A DNA stretch of 64,000 bases from contig NZ_JAGTUT010000002.1 in the NCBI RefSeq assembly GCF_025685605.1, forward strand, positions 186,001 through 250,000. The letters run 5' to 3'. The stretch comes from Granulicella arctica (GTDB taxonomy: Bacteria > Acidobacteriota > Terriglobia > Terriglobales > Acidobacteriaceae). How positions within the stretch are numbered: the first letter of the stretch is position 1; each line of letters starts with the position of its first letter. This document shows positions 51,835 through 60,889 of this stretch, in pieces. The translations under genes and the position numbers were made by a program. The notes beneath the pieces were generated by a model, which saw only the letters and a list, made by a program, of their open reading frames with translations, was not told the origin of the DNA and searched no databases.

Positions 51835-52482
51835 TTAGTTCTGGTACTTCCAGTTACGCTGCTTGCCTTCGGCGATCAAGAGGACTGCATTGACGATGCG
51901 CGCAGCGCGAGTGGCAGGGCGTTTGGCTTCGGTGATCCACTCTAGATATTCGCGTTTGCAACTGGGGCTGAAGGCGGCGTACACGGTAGCGGCCTGCCCG
52001 TTCTCTGATAGTGCTGCGAGAAAATCTGAGGCAGGCTCTAGAGCGGACTTTGCGGGCTTCGCTACCCTCTGGCGAGCGGCGACCGGGCTGGTGTAGTTGC
52101 CGGAGTCGATGAACGCTATAGCCTGCTTGAGCCAGGCGAGGAGCAGTTTGTCAGAAGGGAGATCGCTAAGGGTGGTGATGCGACCTACCGATCCCATCGC
52201 TCCGGACTGGAGTGCATCAGCTTCGCGAAGCACAGCCGCTATCTCTTCACCCCAGAAGCCGAGACTGCAGTGATGGTTGAAGGCGGAGGTGTTACAAATG
52301 ATGGCGCCGCGATAGGAGAAGAACGGGCGCGACCACTTAATCGACTCCTCCACCTCTGGGCAGGCCTTGTGGATGAGCTTGCGGAGGTGCATGAGGATGG
52401 GAATGGCGAAGGGCTTCGCCTGGTCGATGTATGCATCTACGGCAGGGTTGTCGTGAATGGATCGTGCGGAAGGCGCTTTCAT
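51835..52482 (-). CDS. YdeI/OmpD-associated family (DUF1801-type) protein
   Basis: 215 residues: IDQAKPFAIPILMHLRKLIHKACPEVEESIKWSRPFFSYRGAIICNTSAFNHHCSLGFWG (DUF1801), then a C-terminal YdeI-like segment ALSENGQAATVYAAFSPSCKREYLEWITEAKRPATRAARIVNAV. Cytoplasmic, role unknown. The ATG at 52482 is chosen over one 24 codons upstream because it gives the family N terminus. Divergent from the LigD polymerase gene. Confidence 0.8.
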   Translation of the reverse strand: MKAPSARSIHDNPAVDAYIDQAKPFAIPILMHLRKLIHKACPEVEESIKWSRPFFSYRGAIICNTSAFNHHCSLGFWGEEIAAVLREADALQSGAMGSVGRITTLSDLPSDKLLLAWLKQAIAFIDSGNYTSPVAARQRVAKPAKSALEPASDFLAALSENGQAATVYAAFSPSCKREYLEWITEAKRPATRAARIVNAVLLIAEGKQRNWKYQN

Positions 52483-52584
52483 GCTGACCAGAGTATGCGG
52501 TCCTGAGACGCGGATCAAGATGATTGATGCGGCGCGATGGGTGGAACTGCGCATCTACATTTCGAGGTGATATAGGCTGAACAC

Positions 52585-53883
52585 GTGAAAAAAGAAGAGG
52601 ATGTCGAACTGCTATCGGTTGAGGAGCGCGAGGTGCGTGTCACGCATCCGGGCAAGCTTTATTTCTCCCGCGAAATCAAGCTGTCGAAGCTCGACCTCGT
52701 GCGCTACTACCTGTCGGTTGCGCCGGGTGCGCTAGCAGGAATCCGCGACCGGCCGATCGTGTTAAAGCGGTTTGTAAACGGTGCGGAGGCAGAGCCTTTC
52801 TACCAGAAGAGAGCACCGTCGGAGCGACCGGAATGGCTGCGCACGGCCACCCTCTCCTTCCCTTCCGGGCGAACCGCCGAGGAGTTGGTGGTGGACGATG
52901 CGGCAGGACTGGCGTGGATCGTCAACCTGGGATGTATGGAGTTGCATCCTCACCCGGTCCGGTCGGGAGATCTGGATCATCCTGATGAGCTGCGCATCGA
53001 CCTTGATCCCGGCCCCGGTGTTGGTTGGGCCGATGTGCGGGCGGTCGCGCTCGAAGTGAAATCCGTTCTCGAAGAGGCTGGGCTTCGGGGCTGGGCGAAG
53101 ACGAGTGGCTCGCGCGGCATTCATGTGAATGTACGGATTGAGCCGCGATGGACCTTTACGGAGGTTCGGCGTGCGGCACTCGCGCTCGCACGGGCGGTGG
53201 AGCGCCGCGTGCCTGCGCTTGCGACGTCGAAGTGGTGGAAGGAGGAGCGCCACGGCGTCTTCCTCGACTACAACCAGAACGCGAAGGATCGCACGACCTC
53301 TTCCGCGTATTCAGTGCGCCCGCTACCGGATGCACGCGTGTCCGCCCCGTTGGAGTGGAATGAAGTGCCGGACTGCAACCCTGCTGACTTCACGGTGCTC
53401 ACCATGCCGCAGCGCTTTGCCGAGAAGGGCGATCCGCATGCGGGGATGGATGCGGCTGCAGGGTCTCTGGAGCAACTGCTGGAGCTTGCGGCGAGGGATG
53501 AGCGAGAGGGGCTCGGCGATGCTCCGTGGCCGCCGCACTTCAAGAAGGCTGAGGGTGAGGGGTCGCGGGTGGCTCCATCGCGAGCGAGGTCTGCGGCGAA
53601 AAAGTCAGCCGTGAAGACTGTTCGCACAAAGATGCCGTTGATTGTGATCGCGAACTCGCCAAGTAAAGAGGCAGCACTAGAAGGTTTGGAGCGATGGAAG
53701 GTTCGTCATCCGGAGGCTGCGGCGTTGCTGGCAATCGATGATGTTCTGGTCGATCGGATGCGTGGCCGGTCTTCACTGTGGACGCGCATTCGTGTGAATT
53801 TGCGCCATGTTCCTGAAGACTCGCGGCCACCTCAGGAGACTCCTGACCCCGACGATGATCCGACGATAGCTCAGGAGACCTGA
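52585..53883 (+). CDS. LigD-type polymerase (NHEJ PolDom)
   Basis: 432 residues; AEP/primase-like polymerase of bacterial non-homologous end joining. Conserved VTHPGKLYF, VNLGCMELHPHP, ELRIDLDPGPG (metal ligands Asp139 and Asp141), TSGSRGIHV and FLDYNQNAKDRTTSSAYSVRP. GTG start with a poor ribosome site. After about residue 320 comes a Lys/Ala-rich tail of 110 residues with no LigD counterpart. Convergent with the ligase gene (13-base overlap). No ku gene is in the window. Confidence 0.88.
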   Translation: MKKEEDVELLSVEEREVRVTHPGKLYFSREIKLSKLDLVRYYLSVAPGALAGIRDRPIVLKRFVNGAEAEPFYQKRAPSERPEWLRTATLSFPSGRTAEELVVDDAAGLAWIVNLGCMELHPHPVRSGDLDHPDELRIDLDPGPGVGWADVRAVALEVKSVLEEAGLRGWAKTSGSRGIHVNVRIEPRWTFTEVRRAALALARAVERRVPALATSKWWKEERHGVFLDYNQNAKDRTTSSAYSVRPLPDARVSAPLEWNEVPDCNPADFTVLTMPQRFAEKGDPHAGMDAAAGSLEQLLELAARDEREGLGDAPWPPHFKKAEGEGSRVAPSRARSAAKKSAVKTVRTKMPLIVIANSPSKEAALEGLERWKVRHPEAAALLAIDDVLVDRMRGRSSLWTRIRVNLRHVPEDSRPPQETPDPDDDPTIAQET

Positions 53884-54968
53884 GACTCGAGGGCTTCGGG
53901 AAAGATGGCCATCAGCTCCTGCGGGGGGACCACTTCGAGTTGGGCGTAGGTGCAGTCTTTGGGCTGCTTGTCGATGCGCCAGCGGCGAAACTGCGCCATG
54001 TGCCTGAAGCGATTCCCCTGCATGTGCTCATAGGCGACTTCGACGACAAGCTCCGTCCGTAGCGGCTCCCACGATAGATCCTTCCCTTGGCTCCAGCGGC
54101 TTTGACCGCCGGGCATGCGCTGTCCGTCTTCGCCTGCGCCCTGATCGGCCCACGATCTCCACGGATGATTGGCGAGCGCGTCCTTGCGGTAGGGTGCGAG
54201 ACACTCGACCAGTTCGCGGCGCTTCTCCATCTTGAAGCTGGCACAGACCCCAACATGCTGCAGGTCGCCAGCATTGTTATAGAGACCGAGCAGGAGCGAG
54301 CCGATAGCGGTGCCTTCGTTATCTTTGTGCCAGCGAAAGCCGGCGACGACGCAGTCACAATCGCGCTCATGTTTGACCTTGAGCATGGTGCGTTTGTCGG
54401 ACTCGTACGTGCCTGAGAGCGACTTGGCCATGACACCGTCGAGACCAGCTCCTTCGAAGCGCTTGAACCAGTCTTCCGCTACGCTTCGGACGTTGGTGAC
54501 AGGCGTGATGTGGATGGGCGAAACGGCAGAGGCGAGGAGGGCTTCGAGCTTCTGGCGACGCTGCTCGAAGGGTGCGGTGCGGAGGTCGACGCCGTCTTCG
54601 CAGAGGAGATCGAAGAAGACGATGGAGGCCGGGGTCTGGGAGGCGAGGAGCTTGACCCGCGAGGCAGCGGGATGAATGCGAAGCTGGAGTGCGTCGAAGT
54701 CGAGGCCTCCTTCAGACGCGATAACTATTTCGCCGTCGAGCACGCAGCGCTTCGGCAGTTGAATTTCCAACACTTCGAGCAATTCCGGAAAGTAACGGTT
54801 CAGTGATTTACCGTCCCGACTTTGGATGACGATCTCTTCATCATCGCGAAAGATCAACGCACGAAAGCCATCCCACTTCGGCTCAAAGTTCCAGCTATCA
54901 CCTGCGGGGATGGCGGCTACACGTTTGGCAAGCATCGGGAGAAGGGGCGGATTGATGGGCAGGTTCAC
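53871..54968 (-). CDS. ATP-dependent DNA ligase (LigC/LigD ligase-type)
   Basis: 365 residues from GTG 54968. Adenylation motif I EPKWDG with catalytic Lys31, motif III DGEIV, motif IV MAKSLSGTYE, motif V LKVKHERDCDC, and an OB-fold C terminus ending AIFPEALESQVS. Stands alone, with no polymerase or nuclease domain, so LigC-like; the polymerase is encoded on the opposite strand. Another start, TTG at 55115, adds a poorly conserved N terminus. Confidence 0.85.
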   Translation of the reverse strand: MNLPINPPLLPMLAKRVAAIPAGDSWNFEPKWDGFRALIFRDDEEIVIQSRDGKSLNRYFPELLEVLEIQLPKRCVLDGEIVIASEGGLDFDALQLRIHPAASRVKLLASQTPASIVFFDLLCEDGVDLRTAPFEQRRQKLEALLASAVSPIHITPVTNVRSVAEDWFKRFEGAGLDGVMAKSLSGTYESDKRTMLKVKHERDCDCVVAGFRWHKDNEGTAIGSLLLGLYNNAGDLQHVGVCASFKMEKRRELVECLAPYRKDALANHPWRSWADQGAGEDGQRMPGGQSRWSQGKDLSWEPLRTELVVEVAYEHMQGNRFRHMAQFRRWRIDKQPKDCTYAQLEVVPPQELMAIFPEALESQVS

Positions 54969-55153
54969 GTCAACATGGTAACCCTGCTTTCTGTGCGCCC
55001 TGCGTGGCGTCAACAATGGATGCCGGTCGGCTGCTTCACCTCGTGAGGGACCTGGGTGCGCATTGACGACCAGATTAGTCCGAAATACACTTGAAGGTGG
55101 CCGCCATGAGTTCAAGAGACTCCTCTGGAACTGGTCTCAGGAGTAACGGAACC

Positions 55154-56422
55154 ATGCTGCAGGCCTTTATCATCACGCTCCGCGAAGGGGTGGAAGCGTC
55201 GCTGATCGTAGGAATTATCTTTGCCTACTTGAGCAAGATCGGTCGCCACGAGTTGAAGCGGACCGTCTTCTGGGCGCTCGGTGCGGCAATCGCAGCAAGC
55301 GTGGGCGTGGCAGTGGTGCTGGCGCGGATGAACTTCAATCCGGACATCTTTGAGGGCTGGGTGATGCTGGCGGCGGCGGTCTTCGTGGTGAGCATGATCT
55401 GGTTCATGCAGAAGACGGCGCGCAGTATGAAGGGCGAGATTGAAGGTAAGATCGCGAGCCTGGTGGGCGGGACCTCGCGGCTCGGCCTGTTTTTCTTCGT
55501 GTTCCTGCTGGTGCTTCGCGAGGGCGTGGAGACGGTATTGATCCTATCGGCAGTCTCCCTCAACTCGACCGAGATTCTCAGCTTTACCGGGACACTGGTG
55601 GGCATTGCAGTTTCGGTGGTTTTTGGCGTGCTGTTCATTCGCGGCAGCGTGAAGATCAATTTGCAGCGCTTCTTCCGCGTGACGACCGTTATCCTCTATT
55701 TCGTTACCTTCCAGTTGCTGGTAAGCGGCCTGCATGAACTCTCCGAGAATGGTGTGCTGCCTTCGAGCACGACCGAGATGCGGCTGATCGGGCCAATCGT
55801 GCGGAACGATCTCTTCTTCTTCGTAACCATGCTCGCTCTCGCTGGCCTGATGATGCTGATGGAGTACAAGCGGCGCGCGCCGGTCAGGCTTGAGGAAACA
55901 GCGACCCTGGCTGAGAAGCGCAAGCTTGCCTGGACACAGCGCCGCGAGAAGATGTGGATGACTGCCGTCGTGGGGACGAGCTTCCTGTTTATCTTTCTTT
56001 CGACCGCTGAGTTTATCTACGCGAAAAGTTCGACCGCTCTCTCGCCGACTGCGGCTGTGACCCTCGTCGGCAACCAGGTGACGGTGCCGACTGCGGACGT
56101 GAACGATGACAAACTCCACCGGTATGGCGTTCGCGTGGACGATGGCAAGGGCGGTCAGGCTGAGGTGCGCTTCCTGCTCTTCCGCAAGCCTGATGGCAAC
56201 ATCGTCTCGGTTGCCGATGCGTGCAGCATCTGTGGACCGGTCGGCTTCTATATCGGTTCGCAGGGAATTACGTGCAAGATGTGCGCGAGTCCGCTCAATG
56301 CTTCGTCGATGGGACAGGCGGGCGGGTGCAATCCGATCCCGCTGAAGTCGACAAATGCCGGTGGCCAGATCACGATTGCTGCCTCTGATCTGCGGACGCT
56401 GACGACGGTCTTCGAAAAGTAG
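55154..56422 (+). CDS. FTR1-family iron permease fused to DUF2318 (FetM/FtrC-like)
   Basis: 422-residue iron permease. Two REGVE motifs, LREGVEASL (residues 9-17) and LREGVETVL (121-129), are the iron-binding signatures of FTR1/EfeU, across seven or so membrane helices. The last 130 residues match DUF2318, with DACSICGPVGFY, CKMCASPLN and GGCNP cysteines (C-x2-C, C-x2-C, C) that may bind a metal or redox centre. The ATG at 55154 follows AGGAG. Next come two FtsX-like permeases and an ATPase with overlapping ends: the layout of the P19 iron systems, although the periplasmic P19 gene is absent here. Confidence 0.85.
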   Translation: MLQAFIITLREGVEASLIVGIIFAYLSKIGRHELKRTVFWALGAAIAASVGVAVVLARMNFNPDIFEGWVMLAAAVFVVSMIWFMQKTARSMKGEIEGKIASLVGGTSRLGLFFFVFLLVLREGVETVLILSAVSLNSTEILSFTGTLVGIAVSVVFGVLFIRGSVKINLQRFFRVTTVILYFVTFQLLVSGLHELSENGVLPSSTTEMRLIGPIVRNDLFFFVTMLALAGLMMLMEYKRRAPVRLEETATLAEKRKLAWTQRREKMWMTAVVGTSFLFIFLSTAEFIYAKSSTALSPTAAVTLVGNQVTVPTADVNDDKLHRYGVRVDDGKGGQAEVRFLLFRKPDGNIVSVADACSICGPVGFYIGSQGITCKMCASPLNASSMGQAGGCNPIPLKSTNAGGQITIAASDLRTLTTVFEK

Positions 56423-57762
56423 TGTTCTTCCGCCTCCTGCTCGAATCATTCCTGCGCCAGCGTCGCCGCAAGGCGCTTGCGGGAATTGCGATTCTGCTTG
56501 GCACGACGACCGTGACGGCGATGCTGGCGCTGGCGACGACGATTGGCGACCGCATCTCGAAGGAGCTTGCGGTGTACGGCGCGAACATCGTGATCTACCC
56601 ACAGGCAGATCAACTTGAGGTCAAGGTTGGCGGCGTGAGCGTGAAGCCGACCAGCGGAGGAGCCTACCTGAAAGAGAGCGATCTGCCGAAGCTGAAGACG
56701 ATCTTCTGGGGGAACAATATCAACGGCGTGAGCCCTGAACTGCCTTTTACCCTACCCATTCACGATGCGTCCGGGACGATTGTTGAAGTACCGGCGATCG
56801 GCCTATGGTTTCACCATGCGTTGACTGCAGCACCAGACTCGATTGTGACGGGAGCGGAGAAGCTTCATCCGTGGTGGAAGCTGACAGGGCGATGGCCTGC
56901 AAATCCTACAGACCAGAGTGCGGCAGAGGCCGTGATTGGCGAGGCTCTTGCGAACCGATTACACCTGAAGACCGGCGACACTATTGACTCCTTTTTCCCC
57001 CTCACTGATGCAGATGTGGCGATGCGGCACAACCCTGTCGGCTTCCGGCTCACCATTGTGGGGATGGTGTCGACAGGCGATGCGACGGAGACGAAGTTGC
57101 TGCTGCCCCTTGCGGCGGCGCAGATTTTAGCAGGTGTGCCTGGGTCGGTGCGGCGCGTTGAAATCTCAGCGACGACCAAGCCGGAGGATGCCTTTGCGCG
57201 GGTCGATCCGGAGACGCTGTCGGCGAAGCAGCGCGAAATCTGGTACTGCCGCCCGTATGCAAACTCGATTGCCTACCAGATTCGTGAGGTGATGCCGGGT
57301 GCGGCAGCGGAGCAGGTGCGACGCGTCGAGCAGTCGGAGGGGACGGTGTTGAGCCGCATCTCCGGGCTGATGTGGCTGATCAGCGCGGCGGCGCTGCTGG
57401 CGGCGGGATTTGCCGTCTCCGCTGCCATGGCTACCGCCGTTCTGGAACGGCGCGGCGAGATTGGGCTGATGCGGTCGCTTGGCGCGAGCAAGGGGGCCAT
57501 TGCCCTGCTCTTCTATGCGGAGACGGGCCTGCTGGCGATCGTTGCGGGAACGTTTGGCTACCTGATCGGGTCGGGGCTGGCAGCGTGGCTCGGTGCCCGG
57601 ATCTTTGCGGGTAGCGGCGTGGCTGAGGGGCACGTCCTGAACCCGGTGCTGCTGCCGGTGGTAGTGGCGATAGCGTTGGTGGTGGCGATTGCGGGAAGTA
57701 CACCATCCATCCGGACGGCGTTGAGGATGGACCCTTCCGCCGTACTGCGGTCAGACGCATGA
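56422..57762 (+). CDS. FtsX/MacB-type ABC permease 1 (iron operon)
   Basis: 446 residues. One membrane helix at residues 16-40, a large extracytoplasmic MacB_PCD-like domain, then three C-terminal helices with FtsX motif ALLAAGFAVSAAMATAVLERRGEIGLMRSLGAS. GTG at 56422 overlaps the FTR1 stop. Lipoprotein-export-style transporters of this family often release or remodel periplasmic ligands; here likely with the iron permease. Confidence 0.85.
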   Translation: MFFRLLLESFLRQRRRKALAGIAILLGTTTVTAMLALATTIGDRISKELAVYGANIVIYPQADQLEVKVGGVSVKPTSGGAYLKESDLPKLKTIFWGNNINGVSPELPFTLPIHDASGTIVEVPAIGLWFHHALTAAPDSIVTGAEKLHPWWKLTGRWPANPTDQSAAEAVIGEALANRLHLKTGDTIDSFFPLTDADVAMRHNPVGFRLTIVGMVSTGDATETKLLLPLAAAQILAGVPGSVRRVEISATTKPEDAFARVDPETLSAKQREIWYCRPYANSIAYQIREVMPGAAAEQVRRVEQSEGTVLSRISGLMWLISAAALLAAGFAVSAAMATAVLERRGEIGLMRSLGASKGAIALLFYAETGLLAIVAGTFGYLIGSGLAAWLGARIFAGSGVAEGHVLNPVLLPVVVAIALVVAIAGSTPSIRTALRMDPSAVLRSDA

Positions 57763-58871
57763 GTGCCGCAATCAAGCTGAATGTCGGACGGATGCTGCGG
57801 CAGTCCCTTGTGCATCGGCGGGCAAGGTCGCTCTCGGCGTTGGTGGCGCTGACGGTTTCGGCGGGGGTGGCGACGGCGCTGCTGACGCTCTATGGGGATT
57901 TGGACGCGAAGCTGCACAAGGAGTTTCGCAGCTTTGGCGCGAACGTTGTGGTCACTGCGAATGCTGGTTCGAGCCTTCCTGCCGATGTCTTAGCCTCGAT
58001 TCAGCGAGCTGCAGGTAGTGATGCGCTTGCAGCGGGCTTTGGCTATGCGGTGGCGACGACGGATCGGGGTACGCCAGTCGTTGTGGCCGGCACGGACTTT
58101 GCGGCGGTCAAGCGGCTGGACGATTGGTGGCAGGTCTCGGCGTGGCCTGCAGCTCAGGATGAGCATGCCGCGCTGGTTGGTCAGCGGGCGGCCAACTTCG
58201 TTGCAGATGAGAGTGGGCTGAAGCTCAACTTCGCGGGTAAGCCGCTGGCGCTCCACAACGCTGGGCGGTTGAAGACCGGCGGCGATGAAGATAGCCGTAT
58301 CTATATACCGTTGGCGACCTTCACAGCATGGACGGGTGCGGGCATCAGCGTCGTTGAGGTGCAGGTTCCAGGAGGCGGCACGAAGGTTGAGGCGGCGATT
58401 GCGCGGCTCAGGCAGGCGTTGCCGGGGGTGCAGGTTCAGCCGGTGCGGCAACTTGTGGAGGGCGAGTCGCGGATCGTCGATCGGACGCACTCTCTGATGT
58501 ATGCGGCGGTACTGCTGATTGCGCTGACCGTAGCGGTCTCAGTGCTGGCGACCCTGTCGGCAAGTGTGCTCGAGCGGCGGCGTGACTTCGCGCTCATGAA
58601 GGCGCTTGGAGCGCGGCAGGTTCAGTTGATGCTTCTCTTTCTGCTGGAGGCGCTGGTGCTTGCACTGGCGGGGGTGGTAGTCGGATTTGTTGTGGGCTCG
58701 GCTGCGGCGCTTGCGATCAGCGAGATCAACTTCCATACAGCGACCTTGCCTCGGCTTTCGGTGGTGCCGCTGGTGTTGCTGCTGAACGTGGTGATTGCGG
58801 CGATGGCGGCGATGTTCCCTGCCCGGGTGCTGCGGGGGTTGCAACCGGCTGCGCTGTTGAAGGGGGAATGA
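57759..58871 (+). CDS. FtsX/MacB-type ABC permease 2 (iron operon)
   Basis: 370 residues, ATGA overlap with permease 1. Same build: N-terminal helix, extracytoplasmic domain, and FtsX segment VAVSVLATLSASVLERRRDFALMKALGARQVQLMLLF. Nine bases to the ATPase gene. The pair resembles Cj1661/Cj1662 of the Campylobacter P19 region in context. Confidence 0.85.
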   Translation: MSAAIKLNVGRMLRQSLVHRRARSLSALVALTVSAGVATALLTLYGDLDAKLHKEFRSFGANVVVTANAGSSLPADVLASIQRAAGSDALAAGFGYAVATTDRGTPVVVAGTDFAAVKRLDDWWQVSAWPAAQDEHAALVGQRAANFVADESGLKLNFAGKPLALHNAGRLKTGGDEDSRIYIPLATFTAWTGAGISVVEVQVPGGGTKVEAAIARLRQALPGVQVQPVRQLVEGESRIVDRTHSLMYAAVLLIALTVAVSVLATLSASVLERRRDFALMKALGARQVQLMLLFLLEALVLALAGVVVGFVVGSAAALAISEINFHTATLPRLSVVPLVLLLNVVIAAMAAMFPARVLRGLQPAALLKGE

Positions 58872-58879
58872 GAACATAG

Positions 58880-59629
58880 ATGGCGATGGCAGAGATCAGG
58901 ACGGATTGGCCCAACAACACGACGCGTGCCGAGTGTGCGGTGATTGACTTGGAGCATGTGACCCGCGAGTACTCCGGTCGCGGTGGGGTGGTGCGGGCGC
59001 TCGATGAGGCGACCTTCTCGATCGTGGCGGGTGAGTGGGTCGCGATTACGGGGCCTTCGGGGTCGGGTAAGAGCACGCTCGTGAACATGCTGGGGTGTCT
59101 GGACCGGCCTACCGCTGGCAAGCTCAAGATCGACAACGTCGATGTTGCTTCGATGTCAGCTACGGAGCTGGACCGTTTTCGGGCGGATAAGATCGGGTTC
59201 ATCTTCCAGCAGTTCCACCTGATTCCCTACCTCTCGGCGGTTGAGAATGTGATGCTGGCGCAATACTTCCACTCGATGACGGATGAGGGTGAGGCTCGGA
59301 CGGCGCTGGAGAAGGTAGGACTTGGCAAGCGGGTCTCGCACCTGCCCAGCGAGTTATCGGGTGGGGAGCAACAACGGGTCTGCATCGCGCGAGCGCTGAT
59401 CAATAATCCGCCGATCCTGCTGGCGGATGAGCCTACCGGGAACCTCGATGCGGCCAACCAGAAGATCGTGGCTGACCTGTTGCGGGACCTGCATCGGAAC
59501 GGGCATACGATCGTGATGGTGACCCATGATCCGGAGATGGCGGCGCTGGCTCAGCGACGGATTGCCCTGAACCATGGGAAGGTCTTTTGCCATCCGGTGA
59601 CAGGGCCGGTGGTTACACTCCGGCGGTAA
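58880..59629 (+). CDS. ABC transporter ATPase, MacB/LolD-like (iron operon)
   Basis: 249-residue nucleotide-binding subunit: Walker A GPSGSGKST, Q-loop FIFQQFHLIPYLSAVEN, signature LSGGEQQR, Walker B ILLADEPT, H-loop MVTHD. Pairs with the two FtsX-like subunits. The ATG at 58880 or the second at 58886 may start it. Last gene of the operon. Confidence 0.92.
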   Translation: MAMAEIRTDWPNNTTRAECAVIDLEHVTREYSGRGGVVRALDEATFSIVAGEWVAITGPSGSGKSTLVNMLGCLDRPTAGKLKIDNVDVASMSATELDRFRADKIGFIFQQFHLIPYLSAVENVMLAQYFHSMTDEGEARTALEKVGLGKRVSHLPSELSGGEQQRVCIARALINNPPILLADEPTGNLDAANQKIVADLLRDLHRNGHTIVMVTHDPEMAALAQRRIALNHGKVFCHPVTGPVVTLRR

Positions 59630-59644
59630 TTTATTTTTTCCTAG

Positions 59645-59718
59645 AAGTCCTAAAGTCCGCCTTCTAAATAACTTAGGTCCAACGAAGTCCAAAGGTCCTG
59701 CGAAGTCTCGTAAGGTCT
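59645..59718. repeat. Degenerate AAGTCC/AGGTCC repeats
   Basis: Short motifs (AAGTCC, AGGTCC, AAGTCT, AGGTCT) recur seven times at 59645-59718, in the interval behind the ATPase gene. The spacing is irregular (3 to 17 bases), so not a minisatellite; reason unknown. Confidence 0.45.
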
Positions 59719-59822
59719 TGTAAACGCATGGCTAGCGCCTTCCGTACATGGTGACCAAGTATAGGGGTGTTGATTTTCTGGTTAACCCCAATCGTTGAGG
59801 AGTGGACAGGGTGCCATGCGAC

Positions 59823-59884
59823 CGCAGGTCCTTCGACTTCGCTCAGGATAACAGTTTTTGGGCGGCGCGGGTAAACGCAGGTCC
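59823..59884. repeat. Dispersed-repeat-like unit, one full and one partial copy
   Basis: CGCAGGTCC occurs at 59823-59831 and again at 59876-59884 with 53-base spacing, and the first is followed by TTCGACTTCGCTCAGGAT. I recall very similar text as multi-copy intergenic repeats in Acidobacteriota genomes, but copy number cannot be checked here. Confidence 0.4.
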
Positions 59885-59885
59885 C

Positions 59886-60743
59886 CTAGCGTTCTCCCCA
59901 CTTGAGTTTGGAGCGGAGGACGTTGAAGAGACCGTTGGGCTGGTGGCGAAGCAGGCGGACGCTGTAGTCGGAGCGATGGCAGTGGATGTGGTCGCCTAAG
60001 AAGAGCTCGACTGCCTCCTGGCCGTCTACCGTGAGGTAGGTCTCGTTGGGGACGCCGACGACGTGGATGCTAATGGTCGACTCGCCGGGGACGACGATGG
60101 GGCGGATGGTGAGCAGGTGGGGACAGATGGGCGTGACCACCATGGCGTTGACGCTGGGCATCATGATGGGACCGGCGGCCGCAAGGTTGTAGGCGGTCGA
60201 GCCGGTGGGGGTGGAGACGATGATACCGTCGGCGCGGAAGGTCGCGACGAACTGCTGATCGATCTCGACTGTGAAGTCGGCCATGCGGGCGATGGTGCCC
60301 TTGGCGATGACGATATCGTTGAGGGCATCCCAGGCTTTGAGGATCTTGCCGTCGCGATGAAGCTCGGCGTGCATCATGTTGCGGATGTCGAGGGCTGCCG
60401 TATTGCCGCACCATGCTTCGAGGGTGTTGTAGATGTCTGAGAGCGGGGTCTCGGTGAGGAAGCCGAGGGAGCCGAGATTGACCGAGAGGATGGGAGTCTG
60501 GGTGTGGGCGAAGGCGCGGGCGGCGGCGAGCAACGTGCCGTCGCCACCGAAGACGATGACGAGGTTGGGCTGATGCTTCGGCATCTCCGGACGCTGGACG
60601 CACTTCTCGCAGTCCATGTAGATCCCGCTGTCGGGATCGAGGATGTAGTCGTAGTTATGGTCTTTCAGCCAGGCGACGAGCTCGGGCAGGATGTTGGCAA
60701 GCTCGGGCTTCTGCGGCTTCGAGATGATGGCGGCTAGCAGCAT
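59886..60743 (-). CDS. nadK: NAD kinase
   Basis: 285 residues; phosphorylates NAD to NADP. Motifs VFGGDGTLLAAARAF, SVNLGSLGFLTE, DIRNMMHAEL, LNDIVIAKG, RADGIIVSTPTGSTAYNLAAAGPIM and LTIRPIVVPGE. The ATG at 60743 (MLLAAIISKP) gives a normal N terminus; upstream codons in the same frame are not homologous. tlyA lies upstream, a known nadK companion. Confidence 0.93.
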   Translation of the reverse strand: MLLAAIISKPQKPELANILPELVAWLKDHNYDYILDPDSGIYMDCEKCVQRPEMPKHQPNLVIVFGGDGTLLAAARAFAHTQTPILSVNLGSLGFLTETPLSDIYNTLEAWCGNTAALDIRNMMHAELHRDGKILKAWDALNDIVIAKGTIARMADFTVEIDQQFVATFRADGIIVSTPTGSTAYNLAAAGPIMMPSVNAMVVTPICPHLLTIRPIVVPGESTISIHVVGVPNETYLTVDGQEAVELFLGDHIHCHRSDYSVRLLRHQPNGLFNVLRSKLKWGER

Positions 60744-60889
60744 GTCTCTAGTGTACCGGGCAGGAGCAACGGCACAGAATACGCAGGATGGTTCCTCAAG
60801 GAGATTGTGCTGGCGCGAGCGAGATGAGTTCGGTCGGACGCGTGGGCATTCTTGTGACAGCCGCCGTTCTCTTCGGAATGGCAGGAAGC

